Shown: piece by piece, positions 19,593 through 32,086 of the stretch | Layout of the letters: the number at the start of each line of letters is the position of its first letter | Numbering within the stretch: the stretch's first letter is position 1 | Source: Gemmatimonadota bacterium | GTDB lineage: Bacteria > Gemmatimonadota > Gemmatimonadetes > Gemmatimonadales > Gemmatimonadaceae | Assembly: GCA_040388625.1 (NCBI GenBank) | Contig: JAZKBK010000004.1 | Location: 248,001-312,000 of the forward strand | Direction: 5' to 3' | DNA: 64,000 bases | Translations under genes and position numbers: made by a program | Notes under the pieces: model-generated | Database searches by the model: none | What the model was told of the DNA's origin: nothing | The model's input: only the letters and a program-made list of their open reading frames with translations

Positions 19593-21584
19593 TCACGGCG
19601 TGAGTGACCGCGAAGCGATCTCGGATTGCACGCGCCTTACAAAGTCAGCCAGAGGAGTGACTTCCTGCTTGCTCCCCGCGCCGCGTGTTCGTACGGCAAC
19701 GCTCCCCTGCTCGGCTTCCCGGCCTCCCACTACCGCCATGTAGGGGATCTTGAGCGTTTCAGCCTCGCGGATCCTGTAGTTCAGGGTCTGGTTGCGGTCA
19801 TCCAGATGCGCGCGCACGCCGGCCTCGACCAGCGCGTCCCGTACCGCGCGCGCCGCCTCGAACTGTGCGTCGGAAATCGGTACTATGCGCACCTGCTCCG
19901 GCGCGAGCCAGAGCGGAAACGCGCCCGCGAAGTGCTCGATCAGAATCGCGATGAAACGCTCGAACGATCCCAGAATGGCACGGTGAATGATGACCGGTCG
20001 GTGCGGCTGGTTGTCCTCGCCCGTGTAGCTCAGATCGAATCGCTCGGGGTTCGCGTAATCGAGTTGAATCGTCCCGAGCTGCCACTGACGACCGATGGAA
20101 TCGGTCACGTCGAAGTCGATCTTGGGACCGTAGAATGCGCCGTCGCCTTCCTTGAGCTCGTACGGCAGTCCCGTGTTGATCAACGCAGCACGCAACGACT
20201 CCTCGGCGCGATCCCACATCTCGTCCGTACCTACACGAAACTCGGGGCCGGGCCGCGTCGCGAACTTCGCCGTGTAGCTGAGCCCGAACGCTCCGTAGCA
20301 ATCGTTGACCATCTCGACCAGACTCTTCACCTCATCGGTGATCTGCGATTCGGCGAGATAGATGTGCGCATCGTCCTGCTGGAACTGACGCACGCGCGTG
20401 AGTCCCGACAGCGCGCCGGAGATCTCGTTGCGGTGCAGCACGTCCTGCGTCGCGTAGCGGACGGGAAGCTCGCGATAGCTGTGCTTTCTGCTCCCGTACA
20501 GAACGTGATGCGACGGGCAGTTCATCGGCTTGAGCGAGAAGTCGTGCTCGCCCGTCTCGTTGTCGAGGACGAGGAACATGTTCTCCTTGTACTTGCCCCA
20601 GTGTCCCGACTGCTCCCACAGCGTCTTGTGATACAGCAGCGGCGTCTTCACTTCGTCGTAGCCGGCCACGCGCAGCTTGCCGCGCATGAAGTCAACAAGT
20701 CCGTTATAGATGATCGTTCCGCGATTGGTCCAGAACGCAGCGCCAGGAGCGATGGGATGGAACTGGAACAGGTCCAGCTCCTTGCCCAGTCTGCGATGGT
20801 CGCGCCGCTTCGCCTCCTCGATGCGATAGAGGTAGGCGTCCAGATCTTCCTTCCGGAACCACGCAGTTCCATAGATGCGCTGGAGCATCTGGCGCTTTTC
20901 GTCTCCGCGCCAGTACGCGCCCGCCGTGCTCATCAGCTTGAAGTGCTTGAGGTAGGACGTATCCTGGACGTGCGGTCCCCGGCACAAATCCGTGAACGGG
21001 CCGTCGGTATAGGTGGAAATCACCTCGCCGTCGGGCAACTCGGACAATCGTTCGAGTTTTAATGGATCGCCTTGGAACACTCGTTCGGCGGCCACGCGAT
21101 CGAGCTCTGCGCGGACGAAGGGGTATTTTTCCGATGCGATTTTGCGCATCTGCTTTTCGAACGCCTCGAGATCTTCCGGGGTGAACGGATGGTCGACGCC
21201 GAAGTCGTAGTAGAACCCGTCCTCGATCGATGGACCGAAGCCGATCTGCGCATCAGGACGCACGCGCCGGACGGCAGTCGCGAGAAGGTGCGCGGCCGAG
21301 TGACGCAGAACAGGGAGGGCCTCCGGGTCGCGCTCGGTGAGCACGCGGAACGCCCCGCTCTTGCGGAGCGGCGTCATCAGGTCCTGGATCTCGCCGTTCA
21401 CAGAAACCGCGATTGCGGCACGTAGCAGGCGGTCCCCAATGGATCCCACTACCTCTGATGGCAGGGTACCTTCGGGGACGGATCTTACAGAACCGTCGGG
21501 AAGCGTTAGCTCTAACAAGAAATCGTCTGATTGAGAGTTCGCCCGGGTGGCCTTCTTCTTGCCGCCTTCATGATGCGACACCAT
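19593..21584 (-). CDS. thrS: Threonyl-tRNA synthetase
   Basis: A 663-residue class II synthetase. A TGS domain (about 28-90) is followed by the editing domain (HSAAHLLATAVRR, an HxxxH site) and the catalytic core with zinc ligands in KPMNCPSHH and the C-terminal His of HRAILGSFERF, then the anticodon domain (about 560-650). The start ATG at 21584 gives a 27-residue basic/polar lead before the TGS domain, longer than usual. Its start codon lies only 16 bases from the divergent BON-protein start, so both promoters must lie within the opposing coding sequences, or one start is further in. Confidence 0.97.
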   Translation of the reverse strand: MVSHHEGGKKKATRANSQSDDFLLELTLPDGSVRSVPEGTLPSEVVGSIGDRLLRAAIAVSVNGEIQDLMTPLRKSGAFRVLTERDPEALPVLRHSAAHLLATAVRRVRPDAQIGFGPSIEDGFYYDFGVDHPFTPEDLEAFEKQMRKIASEKYPFVRAELDRVAAERVFQGDPLKLERLSELPDGEVISTYTDGPFTDLCRGPHVQDTSYLKHFKLMSTAGAYWRGDEKRQMLQRIYGTAWFRKEDLDAYLYRIEEAKRRDHRRLGKELDLFQFHPIAPGAAFWTNRGTIIYNGLVDFMRGKLRVAGYDEVKTPLLYHKTLWEQSGHWGKYKENMFLVLDNETGEHDFSLKPMNCPSHHVLYGSRKHSYRELPVRYATQDVLHRNEISGALSGLTRVRQFQQDDAHIYLAESQITDEVKSLVEMVNDCYGAFGLSYTAKFATRPGPEFRVGTDEMWDRAEESLRAALINTGLPYELKEGDGAFYGPKIDFDVTDSIGRQWQLGTIQLDYANPERFDLSYTGEDNQPHRPVIIHRAILGSFERFIAILIEHFAGAFPLWLAPEQVRIVPISDAQFEAARAVRDALVEAGVRAHLDDRNQTLNYRIREAETLKIPYMAVVGGREAEQGSVAVRTRGAGSKQEVTPLADFVRRVQSEIASRSLTP

Positions 21585-21600
21585 CTAATTAATCGAGCGT

Positions 21601-22458
21601 ATGCGTAAGCTATCCTTTGAGGAAAACCTCCGCCACAGGTTGCGCGACCTCCCGCGCTTCCGTCACCAGGATGAACGCCCCAGCACGGGCGAGGGGCTGG
21701 TGTATCTGGCGATCGGCGCGGTGGCAGGTATCGCCGCGGGCGTTGTGATCGCGCAGAAATTCGGCGGCTTCTCTGCTCTCGCCACAAAGCTGCGCGAGCG
21801 GCTCGGCGCACAGGAGGAAGACGAGTTCGTCGCCAGCGAATATGACGAGTACGACGAAGAGGACTACGACGTCGACGAGGATGAAGATGAAGAGGAGGAG
21901 TTATCGCCTCTCGAAGAGCTCGAGGAGCGCGTCCTCGAGGCATATCACAACGATCCCATCCTGAGCGAGCGCGCGATCGACATCGGCGCCATAGATGAGG
22001 GGATCATCGAGCTCACCGGTTGGGTGTATGCGGCAAGTGAGGCCGAGCACGCCGTGACCGTCGCCCGGGGCACCCCTGGAGTGGGTACGGTGCTCAACCG
22101 CCTTGCCGTACGAGCTGAAGAAGACCAGATGAACGATGCGGCGGACCGTTACGACGCCGGCGAGGATCGCCTCACAGAGGCACACTGGGAGGGCCAGGGC
22201 GTCGGAATGGGGCGGAAGCGCCAGGGCGACTCCTCGGAGGCCGACCGGAACGAGGATCCCAAGCCGAATCTGGAAGACAAATGGATGAACGAGGACGAGG
22301 CCTATCGCTCCGCAGCCGAGCCTGTCGATGAAATCGTGGCGCGGCACAAGCGACCGCCGTCGCAGCGCGGCCGCGCGGATGGTTCGCCCGCGGCGCCGGG
22401 CGGCGTTCCCAAGGCGGACAACGTGGCGAATCCCGAAGAGGCACCGCCCGCCGCGTAG
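21601..22458 (+). CDS. BON-domain protein with one membrane segment and an acidic linker
   Basis: 285 residues. One hydrophobic segment lies at about 35-52 (AIGAVAGIAAGVVIAQ). A run dominated by Glu/Asp follows (about 75-105), then a BON-like domain (about 105-170: VLEAYHNDPILSERAIDIGAIDEGIIELTGWV and the Gly-Val GTVLNRL end). The last 110 residues are hydrophilic and low complexity, rich in Glu, Asp, Arg and Pro. BON domains bind phospholipid or lysine-like ligands in osmotic-shock and secretin proteins. The role here is unknown. It may be cotranscribed with valS, 95 bases downstream. Confidence 0.82.
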   Translation: MRKLSFEENLRHRLRDLPRFRHQDERPSTGEGLVYLAIGAVAGIAAGVVIAQKFGGFSALATKLRERLGAQEEDEFVASEYDEYDEEDYDVDEDEDEEEELSPLEELEERVLEAYHNDPILSERAIDIGAIDEGIIELTGWVYAASEAEHAVTVARGTPGVGTVLNRLAVRAEEDQMNDAADRYDAGEDRLTEAHWEGQGVGMGRKRQGDSSEADRNEDPKPNLEDKWMNEDEAYRSAAEPVDEIVARHKRPPSQRGRADGSPAAPGGVPKADNVANPEEAPPAA

Positions 22459-22553
22459 TGGCCCTCGTGAGATCGCGGCGCGCGACGCGACGTCACGATC
22501 TCACCATCTGTTCTGAGCGCGGCACTACCGTCAGGCGTTAAATTGGGCGTTGA

Positions 22554-25312
<2,759 letters not shown>

Positions 25313-25316
<4 letters not shown>

Positions 25317-26524
25317 GGATAAGGCGCAGCAGCGTCTTCAACGCACTGGCGATGCTCGCGCTGTTTGCGTGCGCATCTCCGGGCGTTCCGCCGGGCGGAC
25401 CTGAGCGCCACACGCCGCCTGCGATCACGCGCATCCAGCCGGACACGAACAGCGTCGGCGTGCGCGGAAGGGATTTCGTGATTCACTTCGACGAGGTGAT
25501 CTCGGAACATCCTGCCGGAGCAACGACGCTCGGCGACCTGGTACTCATATCGCCGCAGCGCGGAAAGCCTGACGTGGAGTGGCATCGGTCGTCGCTCAGC
25601 ATTCATCCGCCCAAGGGCTGGCGCGCAAACACGACGTACACTGTCACGATACTTCCGGGCATCGCCGACCTTCGCGGCAACGTGCGCACGACGCCGACCG
25701 TCGTAACCTTTTCCACCGGTCCATCGATCCCGAACACGTCGATCCGAGGTACGATGTTCGACTGGCTTTCCGGATTGCCTGTCACGAGCGGCATGATCGA
25801 AGTGCGACCTCAGACCGATACGTCGGTGGTTTACGTAACGGCGTCGGATTCGATCGGGCATTACCGCCTCGTCGGACTTCCACCCGCGCGGTACCACGTT
25901 CGTGGCTATGCCGACGCCAACCGGAATCGCGGTCTCGATCCCGGCGAGGCGTTCGACACGACCGTTGTCGATCTCGCCGATTCGCTCAACCTCGAGATAC
26001 TCACCTTTGCGCACGACTCGACCGGACCCAGGCTCGGGAGTGTGAGCCTGCGGGATTCGGTCACGCTGGACGCAAGCTTCGATACACCCATAGATCCACG
26101 CGTACCGCTCACGCCGGCGCAGTTCACGCTGACTGCGCCCGACTCGTCGCGCATCGCGATCGTATCGGTAAAGGCGATGCAGCAGCAGGACACCGCTCAC
26201 GCACTGCCCGTGCCGCCAGCCGTCCCCGCGCAGCAATCGGTGATCCCGGTGCCACAGCGGCGTCCCACACCAGCCCGGATCGTGTTGCCGAAGCCTACCC
26301 GCCCGCTGCTCGCGCGCAACGTGATCATTGTTGTTGCGAAGCCTCTGCAGGCGGGCGCCACGTATCGTCTCGACGTACTGAATGCCACGGGACCGACGGG
26401 TCGCAAGCTGTCGTCCGACCGGACCTTCACGGTCCCGAAACCGGAAAAGCCACGCGCATCGAAAGAACCAGCGCCCAGGCCGGCCTCGCCCGATACCACT
26501 CGACGCGTGCGACCAGCGCGATGA
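25313..26524 (+). CDS. Ig-like domain lipoprotein (SbsA/Big_5-like)
   Basis: 403 residues from a TTG at 25313 that overlaps the valS stop by four bases. The start is supported because it gives a lipoprotein signal (RIRRSSVFNALAMLALFAC, lipobox LFAC near residue 19); a more upstream start would add nonsense residues. The next part (about 35-140) is a bacterial Ig-like domain with the phrases VGVRGRDFVIHFDEVI, GWRANTTYTVTILPGIADLRGN and TPTVVTFSTG, typical of surface-exposed Big_5 modules. A carboxypeptidase-regulatory-like segment (GHYRLVGLPPARYHVRGYADANRN) follows at about 185-215. The tail is rich in Pro and Arg. Probably outer-membrane or surface attached; function unknown. Confidence 0.85.
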
Positions 26525-26594
26525 GCGTTCTGATCTGCATTGCATGCAGCATCCCACGCACCATCGTACGCACCGTCGCGCGCCACCGCCCTCG

Positions 26595-27155
26595 ATGATC
26601 CAGGCGCCAACGACTGTCTTTCTGGATCGGGACGGGACCATCATTCGCGACGTGGGCTACCTGTCTCGCCCGGAGGATGTCGAGCTCCTCGCCGGCGCCG
26701 CACGCGCTATTGCACGCCTCAACAACGCAGGCATCCCGGTGATCGTGATCACGAATCAATCCGGAATCGGACGTGGCCGTTTCACGACGGACGACTATCT
26801 GCTCACCCAGCGGCGACTTGACGAACTGCTGCGCGACGGTGGCGCGGTGATCGACGCAACCTATTTCTGCCCCGATCATCCCTCTTTCACAGGACCGCGC
26901 AGTTGCCGCAAGCCCGGCATCGCGCTGTTCGAGCGCGCAGTCGCCGAGCACGCACTCGACATGAGTGCACCGAGCTACGTTGGCGATCGGTGGCGTGACG
27001 TCGAACCGTTTCATCAGCTTGGCGGCACGCCGGTGCTGATCAGCGGACCTGGCACGCCTCCAGAAGACGTCGAACGCGCGAGGGACGAGGACGTCACCAT
27101 CGTTGCATCGCTTGCCGATGCGATCGACGTGCTGCTTGGGCCCGATCAGCTGTGA
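26595..27155 (+). CDS. gmhB: D-glycero-D-manno-heptose 1,7-bisphosphate 7-phosphatase (HAD-IIIA)
   Basis: A 186-residue HAD phosphatase. Motif I FLDRDGTI (residues 9-16), motif II VITNQSGIGRGRFT, and the GmhB zinc loop with Cys and His in YFCPDHPSFTGPRSCRKPG; motif IV is VGDRWRD. It removes the 7-phosphate from heptose bisphosphate in ADP-heptose synthesis for LPS. hldD, which acts at the end of that pathway, is at 34151-35152. A histidinol-phosphatase role is an alternative for HAD-IIIA, but the zinc loop favours GmhB. purN starts at its stop (GTGA). Confidence 0.88.
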   Translation: MIQAPTTVFLDRDGTIIRDVGYLSRPEDVELLAGAARAIARLNNAGIPVIVITNQSGIGRGRFTTDDYLLTQRRLDELLRDGGAVIDATYFCPDHPSFTGPRSCRKPGIALFERAVAEHALDMSAPSYVGDRWRDVEPFHQLGGTPVLISGPGTPPEDVERARDEDVTIVASLADAIDVLLGPDQL

Positions 27156-27745
27156 AAACGCGCATCGCGGTTCTTGCATCCGGCGGCGGTACCAATCTGC
27201 AGGCGATACTGGACCACTTTGCGGCGCTTGGTGACGCGGCGTGCGGCGAAGTGGTAGTCGTCGCGTCAAACCGGGCCAGCGCTGGTGCGCTCGATCGAGC
27301 GCGCACTGCCGGAATCGACGCGCTGGTGTTCGATGCACGTTCAGAAGACGATCTCATGCGCATCCTCACCGGACACAACATCCAGTTGATTGCGCTCGCC
27401 GGATATCTGCGTCTCGTGCCACCTGGCGTGATCGCGCACTACAGCGGCCGGATCGTAAACGTGCACCCTGGCCCACTTCCCGCATTTGGCGGGGCCGGCA
27501 TGTACGGTGTGCGCGTGCACGAAGCGGTGCTTGCAGCAGGACTGCGCGAGTCCGCCGTGACTGTGCACCTGGTCACTGAACTATACGATGACGGCCACCC
27601 GCTCGCGACATGGCCCGTCCCCGTGCTCGAAAACGACACCCCCGATGTCCTTGCGGCACGGGTACTGCGCGTCGAGCACATCATCTTCCCTCGAATCATC
27701 GATGCGCTTGCCGCTACTGTCGTTGCCGACGGTAGCACGCGCTGA
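27152..27745 (+). CDS. purN: Phosphoribosylglycinamide formyltransferase
   Basis: 197 residues from a GTG overlapping the gmhB stop. It adds the formyl group of 10-formyl-THF to GAR in purine synthesis. Visible: LASGGGTNLQAIL for phosphate binding, the catalytic Asn and His in NVHPGPLP, and the conserved Asp in LYDDGHP. Some blocks differ from the E. coli form (HPSLLP is HPGPLP; the usual GxxxH becomes GAGMYG). The purH gene follows after 15 bases, so this is a two-gene purine unit. Confidence 0.9.
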   Translation: MKTRIAVLASGGGTNLQAILDHFAALGDAACGEVVVVASNRASAGALDRARTAGIDALVFDARSEDDLMRILTGHNIQLIALAGYLRLVPPGVIAHYSGRIVNVHPGPLPAFGGAGMYGVRVHEAVLAAGLRESAVTVHLVTELYDDGHPLATWPVPVLENDTPDVLAARVLRVEHIIFPRIIDALAATVVADGSTR

Positions 27746-27760
27746 ATACGGACATACATC

Positions 27761-29293
27761 ATGCCTCTCGCCTTACTATCAGTCTCCGATAAGACCGGCC
27801 TCGTGGAATTCGCACGCGGACTCGTCGAGCTCGGCTGGGATCTCGTGTCGACCGGCGGAACGTCGCGTGCCCTGCGCACCGCAGGCCTCAGCGTTCGCGA
27901 CGTAAGCGATCTCACACAGTTTCCCGAAATGCTGGACGGCCGCGTCAAGACGCTGCATCCTATGATTCACGGCGGGCTGCTGGCGCGTCGCGATTCCGAC
28001 GAGCACGCTGAAACCGTTCGCATTCACGCGATCCCGTGGATCGATCTCGTCGCAGTCAATCTCTATCCGTTCAGAGAAACCGCGGCGCGTGCCGACGTCA
28101 GTGCCGATGACGTCGTCGAGCAGATCGACATAGGCGGCCCCGCCATGCTTCGATCGGCGGCCAAGAATTTCGACGCAGTGACTGTGATTTGCGATCCCGC
28201 CGATTACACTCGAGTCCTGGCGGCATTGCAGGCCAAGGACGACGACAAGGATCTGCGCAAGCGTCTCGCTGCAAAAGTATTCGAGCACACGGCTGCATAC
28301 GACGGGGCGATAGCCGCCTGGTTTGCGTCCGAGCGTGGCGACCGGTTCGCCGACTCGCTCGTAATCGCGCTCGAGCGATCGCAGACGTTGAGATACGGCG
28401 AGAATCCAGGGCAACGCGCGGCGTTCTACGTCGAATCGAAGGGACGGGGGCTCGACGCGCTCGTGCAGCACGGCGGCAAGGAGTTGAGCTTCAACAATCT
28501 GCTCGACCTCGAAGGCGCGCTGCTCGCAGCCGATGCATTCTCGGGACAGACCTGTTGCGCGATCATCAAACACACAACGCCGTGCGGCCTCGCGATCGGC
28601 GCGTCACCGCTCGAAGCTTATCAGAAGGCGCTAGCGTGCGACCCGCAATCGGCGTTCGGCTCCGTGATCGCCTTCACCGCGCCGGTCGACACTGCAGCAG
28701 CAGAAGCGCTGTCCAGTCTGTTCGTCGAGTGCATCGTCGCTCCTTCGTTCTCGCCCGATGCCCTCAGCATACTCGGCAAGAAGAAGAACCTTCGCGTGCT
28801 CGAAGGAACCGCGGCGTGGCCGCGCGGCTCGTACGACTTCAAGCGTGTGCGCGGTGGTCTCCTGGTGCAGGACCGCGCACCGGAGCCCATTCCGTACGCT
28901 CACTGGAGAGTCGTTACCGACCGGACACCGACCGATCGCGAGCGCGACGACCTCGCGTTCGCCTGGCAGGCGGTCGCGAGCGTCAAGTCGAATGCCATCG
29001 TGCTCGTGCGAGACGGCGCCACCATCGGGATCGGAGCCGGCCAGATGTCGCGCGTGGACGCGTCGTTCCTCTCGGTTCACAAGGCGCACAACGCCGGCCA
29101 TGAAACCGCCGGAGCGGCGCTCGGCTCGGACGCGTACTTCCCCTTCCGCGACGGCGTGGATCATGCCGCCGAGGCGGGTGTCACGGCGATCGTCCAGCCC
29201 GGCGGTTCCATCAGAGACGCGGAAGTCATTGCGGCGGCGAACGAGCACGGGATCGCGATGGTATTTACCGGTCAACGCCAGTTCCGCCACTAG
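27761..29293 (+). CDS. purH: Bifunctional AICAR transformylase/IMP cyclohydrolase
   Basis: A 510-residue fusion that performs the last two purine steps to IMP. The N-terminal cyclohydrolase (MGS-like) domain covers about 1-185: [44 protein letters not shown]. The transformylase domain has [24 protein letters not shown] and the catalytic Lys-His in [15 protein letters not shown], then [13 protein letters not shown] and [10 protein letters not shown]. Full length. It follows purN closely. Confidence 0.97.
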   Translation: MPLALLSVSDKTGLVEFARGLVELGWDLVSTGGTSRALRTAGLSVRDVSDLTQFPEMLDGRVKTLHPMIHGGLLARRDSDEHAETVRIHAIPWIDLVAVNLYPFRETAARADVSADDVVEQIDIGGPAMLRSAAKNFDAVTVICDPADYTRVLAALQAKDDDKDLRKRLAAKVFEHTAAYDGAIAAWFASERGDRFADSLVIALERSQTLRYGENPGQRAAFYVESKGRGLDALVQHGGKELSFNNLLDLEGALLAADAFSGQTCCAIIKHTTPCGLAIGASPLEAYQKALACDPQSAFGSVIAFTAPVDTAAAEALSSLFVECIVAPSFSPDALSILGKKKNLRVLEGTAAWPRGSYDFKRVRGGLLVQDRAPEPIPYAHWRVVTDRTPTDRERDDLAFAWQAVASVKSNAIVLVRDGATIGIGAGQMSRVDASFLSVHKAHNAGHETAGAALGSDAYFPFRDGVDHAAEAGVTAIVQPGGSIRDAEVIAAANEHGIAMVFTGQRQFRH

Positions 29294-29308
29294 CCTATCT
29301 TTCTGCCC

Positions 29309-31555
29309 ATGTCTGCAACCACAGCCACAACAATCGCGGAAGTCGATTACCGCCCGTCCTACGGGGCGGCCGCGATCGCCGCAACGCTGGTCTTCGTTCT
29401 GTACCTCGTCACCCTGTCGCCATCCACGGCGATGTGGGACACGAGCGAGTACATCGCCGCGGCCTTCACGTTCGGCCTTCCGCACCCCCCCGGCAACCCG
29501 TTCTTCGTGATTCTCGGGCGGTTCTTCTCGATCCTGCCCATCGCGCCGAACGTGGCGATGCGAATCAACATCCTCGCTGCGCTGTGCAGCGCGGTGTCGG
29601 CGGGAATGTGGTTCCTGATCGCGGAGCGTGTGCTCGCCGGCTGGCTGCCGCGCAAATGGCAACGGCTCGCGGGGGGCGCGCTCGCCGCGCTCATCGGCTC
29701 GACCGCGTTTACCGTGTGGGCGCAGTCGGTCGTCAACGAAAAAGTGTACACCGTGTCGCTCGTCGGAATGGCGATCGTTGCGTGGCTGACGGTGCGCTGG
29801 TGTGACGATCCCGACGGACCCAGGGCCGATCGCTTGCTCGTGCTCGTAGCATATCTGAGCGGACTCGGCTACGCGAATCACATGGCCGGCTTCCTGGCAT
29901 TGCCGGCGGTGTTCGTTGCAGTGCTCGTGATCCGTCCGCGCACCTTTCTGCGCTGGAAGCTCCTGCTGGCGGGATTGTTCGCGATCGTGCTCGGGATGAC
30001 ACCGTTCCTCACGCAGCCGATCAGATCCGCGTACTTCCCGCGGATCAACGAAGGCGAGACTACCGGCTGCGTAACGAAGATCGCCGCAGATTGCACGTTC
30101 AGCAAGCTGACGTACGACCGGTTCATGTACAACTTCAACCGCACTCAGTACGGCAAGCCCGCCCTGACGGACAGGCAGGTTCCGTTCACGGCGCAGATCG
30201 GTATGTGGTGGACGTATTTCAGGTGGCAGTGGCTGCGGGACGCCAACGGTACGCATGCAGCTGCTCAGGAAGCACTCGCGTGGGTATTCCTGCTATTGGG
30301 ATTGCTTGGCGGCTGGGTTCACTGGCAACGAGACCGACGAAGTTTCTGGTTCTTCGGCCCGCTGATCTTCACCGTGACGCTGGTGCTGATCTACTACATG
30401 AATTTCAAGTATGGCTATTCACAGGCACCCGAGCTTGGCGACGCCGTACCGCGGGAAGTTCGTGATCGAGATTATTTCTATCTGTGGAGCTTCAGCGCGT
30501 GGAGCGTGTGGGTAGCGCTCGGACTGTTCAACGTCTGGGAGCGACTCGCCCAGATGTTCGGGTCGGATCCGGTGCGCATGGGAACCGAGACTGTGGAAGT
30601 TCCTCGCCAGTCGAGCTGGATGGCGGCGTCCCCACTGCTGCTGCTTGCCGTGATTCCGCTGTGGGGCAACTGGAGCTCCGCATCGCGGCATGGGCAGACG
30701 GACACGCGTGACTTCGCGCACGATCTGCTCGAATCCGTCGAGCCATACGGCGTGCTCATCACCGTGGGCGACAACGATACCTTCCCGCTCTGGTACGCTC
30801 AGGAAGTCGAGCACATAAGGCCTGACGTCACAGTGCTGTGCACGTCGCTGCTCAACACCGACTGGTACACGCGCCAGCTGATCCGTAATCCTATCCGGCC
30901 GTACGACGTTGCGAACGGGCCGCCCGCATATGCGGGTCGCACGTGGACACGCCCGACCAAGCCGATAATCGATCTCAGCTACACGCAATCGGATTCGGTA
31001 CCACCCGCGGTTGCGCTCGATGCACCGCAGGATCTCAACACCAAGAGCGGATTTCACTTCTCCGTGCATCCACGCGACCTCGGGGGCGGCTTTCACGGCC
31101 TCGAGCGCGCCGATCTCTTCGTGCTCTACATCATTCGCGACGCATTTCCGTCGACTCCGGTGTACTTCAGTCGTACCGATGGCAGCTATCCGGACGAGAT
31201 GGGCTTCGGCAACAATCTCCTGACGACCGGTCTGGCGCGGAAGCTCGTAGCAACTCCGCCAACCGCCTCATCGACGATCGTGCATCTGCCGGGCGACGGA
31301 TGGTTCGACATCGCGACGACGTACTCACTCTGGACCAAGAGCTTTGACGCGCCCAAGTCACTCGCCGCGCGTCACGGCTGGGTGGACCGGCCGTCGGTCG
31401 GGATTCCGTACGTGTACGTTCGGACGGGTGCAGTGCTCTCCGAAGCGTTGCTCCAGGTCGGCCGTCAGGCAGATGCGCAGAAGGTCATGGCGACCACGCA
31501 GCGTGTGGCCAACGGCACAGGTCTCGCGGAGCTTTTGACGGCGCAGCAGCAGTAG
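29309..31555 (+). CDS. DUF2723 family integral membrane glycosyltransferase-like protein
   Basis: A 748-residue membrane protein. The N-terminal half (to about residue 430) has about ten transmembrane segments with the DUF2723 core: LSPSTAMWDTSEYIAAAFTFG (an Asp/Glu pair in the first outside loop, as in GT-C/PMT-type glycosyltransferases) and HPPGNPFF. The rest is a soluble domain, probably periplasmic, with VGDNDTFPLWYAQEV. The family (GT117 in some schemes) is common in Bacteroidetes and Gemmatimonadota and probably transfers sugars from lipid carriers to exported proteins or glycans. It lies 15 bases after purH and may share its transcript. Confidence 0.88.
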   Translation: MSATTATTIAEVDYRPSYGAAAIAATLVFVLYLVTLSPSTAMWDTSEYIAAAFTFGLPHPPGNPFFVILGRFFSILPIAPNVAMRINILAALCSAVSAGMWFLIAERVLAGWLPRKWQRLAGGALAALIGSTAFTVWAQSVVNEKVYTVSLVGMAIVAWLTVRWCDDPDGPRADRLLVLVAYLSGLGYANHMAGFLALPAVFVAVLVIRPRTFLRWKLLLAGLFAIVLGMTPFLTQPIRSAYFPRINEGETTGCVTKIAADCTFSKLTYDRFMYNFNRTQYGKPALTDRQVPFTAQIGMWWTYFRWQWLRDANGTHAAAQEALAWVFLLLGLLGGWVHWQRDRRSFWFFGPLIFTVTLVLIYYMNFKYGYSQAPELGDAVPREVRDRDYFYLWSFSAWSVWVALGLFNVWERLAQMFGSDPVRMGTETVEVPRQSSWMAASPLLLLAVIPLWGNWSSASRHGQTDTRDFAHDLLESVEPYGVLITVGDNDTFPLWYAQEVEHIRPDVTVLCTSLLNTDWYTRQLIRNPIRPYDVANGPPAYAGRTWTRPTKPIIDLSYTQSDSVPPAVALDAPQDLNTKSGFHFSVHPRDLGGGFHGLERADLFVLYIIRDAFPSTPVYFSRTDGSYPDEMGFGNNLLTTGLARKLVATPPTASSTIVHLPGDGWFDIATTYSLWTKSFDAPKSLAARHGWVDRPSVGIPYVYVRTGAVLSEALLQVGRQADAQKVMATTQRVANGTGLAELLTAQQQ

Positions 31556-31557
31556 GG

Positions 31558-31573
31558 CGCGGATATATCCGCG
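31558..31573. repeat. 16-base perfect palindrome CGCGGATATATCCGCG
   Basis: It begins three bases after the DUF2723 stop; partial copies of its right half follow (GTATCCGCGG at 31591). A close relative, GCGCGGATGTATCCGCGC, lies at 59523-59542. The pair suggests a dispersed intergenic hairpin family. Confidence 0.75.
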
Positions 31574-31643
31574 GCGTAGGATCGCGGGGCGTATCCGCGG
31601 CGCAGGAAGGCGCGGGCGATATGCAGTCCGCGCAGGTTGTACT

Positions 31644-31728
31644 GGAGGCGTGCCAGAGCGGTTTAATGGGTCAGTCTTGAAAACTGAAGAACCGAAAGGT
31701 TCCGTGGGTTCGAATCCCACCGCCTCCT
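31644..31728 (+). tRNA. tRNA-Ser (UGA)
   Basis: An 85-base class II tRNA with a long variable arm. The anticodon loop CTTGAAA gives UGA; the acceptor is GGAGGCG/CGCCTCC. Position 73 reads T here, while the other Ser tRNA in this window has the usual G. CCA is not encoded. The low-GC cassette begins immediately downstream. Confidence 0.93.
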
Positions 31729-31757
31729 TTAGTTATGTTATGGCTATTCTCTGCCCA

Positions 31758-32018
31758 TCATATGGCGATCACGGCCACGAAGAAGATCGCCCACGTCACA
31801 ACTAGTGCCAGCAGCAGGAGCCGCATCCGGTCAACTATTTCGTAACCTGAGACCTGATAGCTCCTGAAGTTGAACACCCACAGTGACCTGCGTTGGAGAA
31901 ATTCAGATATCTCCGGCGTGGGCTTCCGGAACGGAATTGAGCGCCTATACGTATGGTGCAGCATGATCAATACTGCGACGAACGGTACGCTGCACAATAT
32001 TTTTAGCACGATTCGCAA
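31758..32018 (-). CDS. Small two-helix membrane protein of unknown function
   Basis: 86 residues. A hydrophobic helix spans about 5-20 (LKILCSVPFVAVLIML), a polar middle follows, and a second helix covers about 66-86 (RLLLLALVVTWAIFFVAVIAI) up to the C-terminus. No known domain is recognised. The gene sits at the edge of the GC-poor region next to tRNA-Ser. Short length and lack of a recognised family leave some doubt that it is expressed. Confidence 0.55.
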   Translation of the reverse strand: MRIVLKILCSVPFVAVLIMLHHTYRRSIPFRKPTPEISEFLQRRSLWVFNFRSYQVSGYEIVDRMRLLLLALVVTWAIFFVAVIAI

Positions 32019-32086
32019 ATTGTCCCCAACGCGGTAGGATCAAGCCGGCCTGAATACCCGTGCGATCAGTGTCAGCAACCGTCAAC

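Noticed and set aside
28631-30256. A 541-codon minus-strand frame antisense to purH and the DUF2723 gene
   Set aside because: It spans two real genes and their boundary, is dominated by Arg and has no conserved block.
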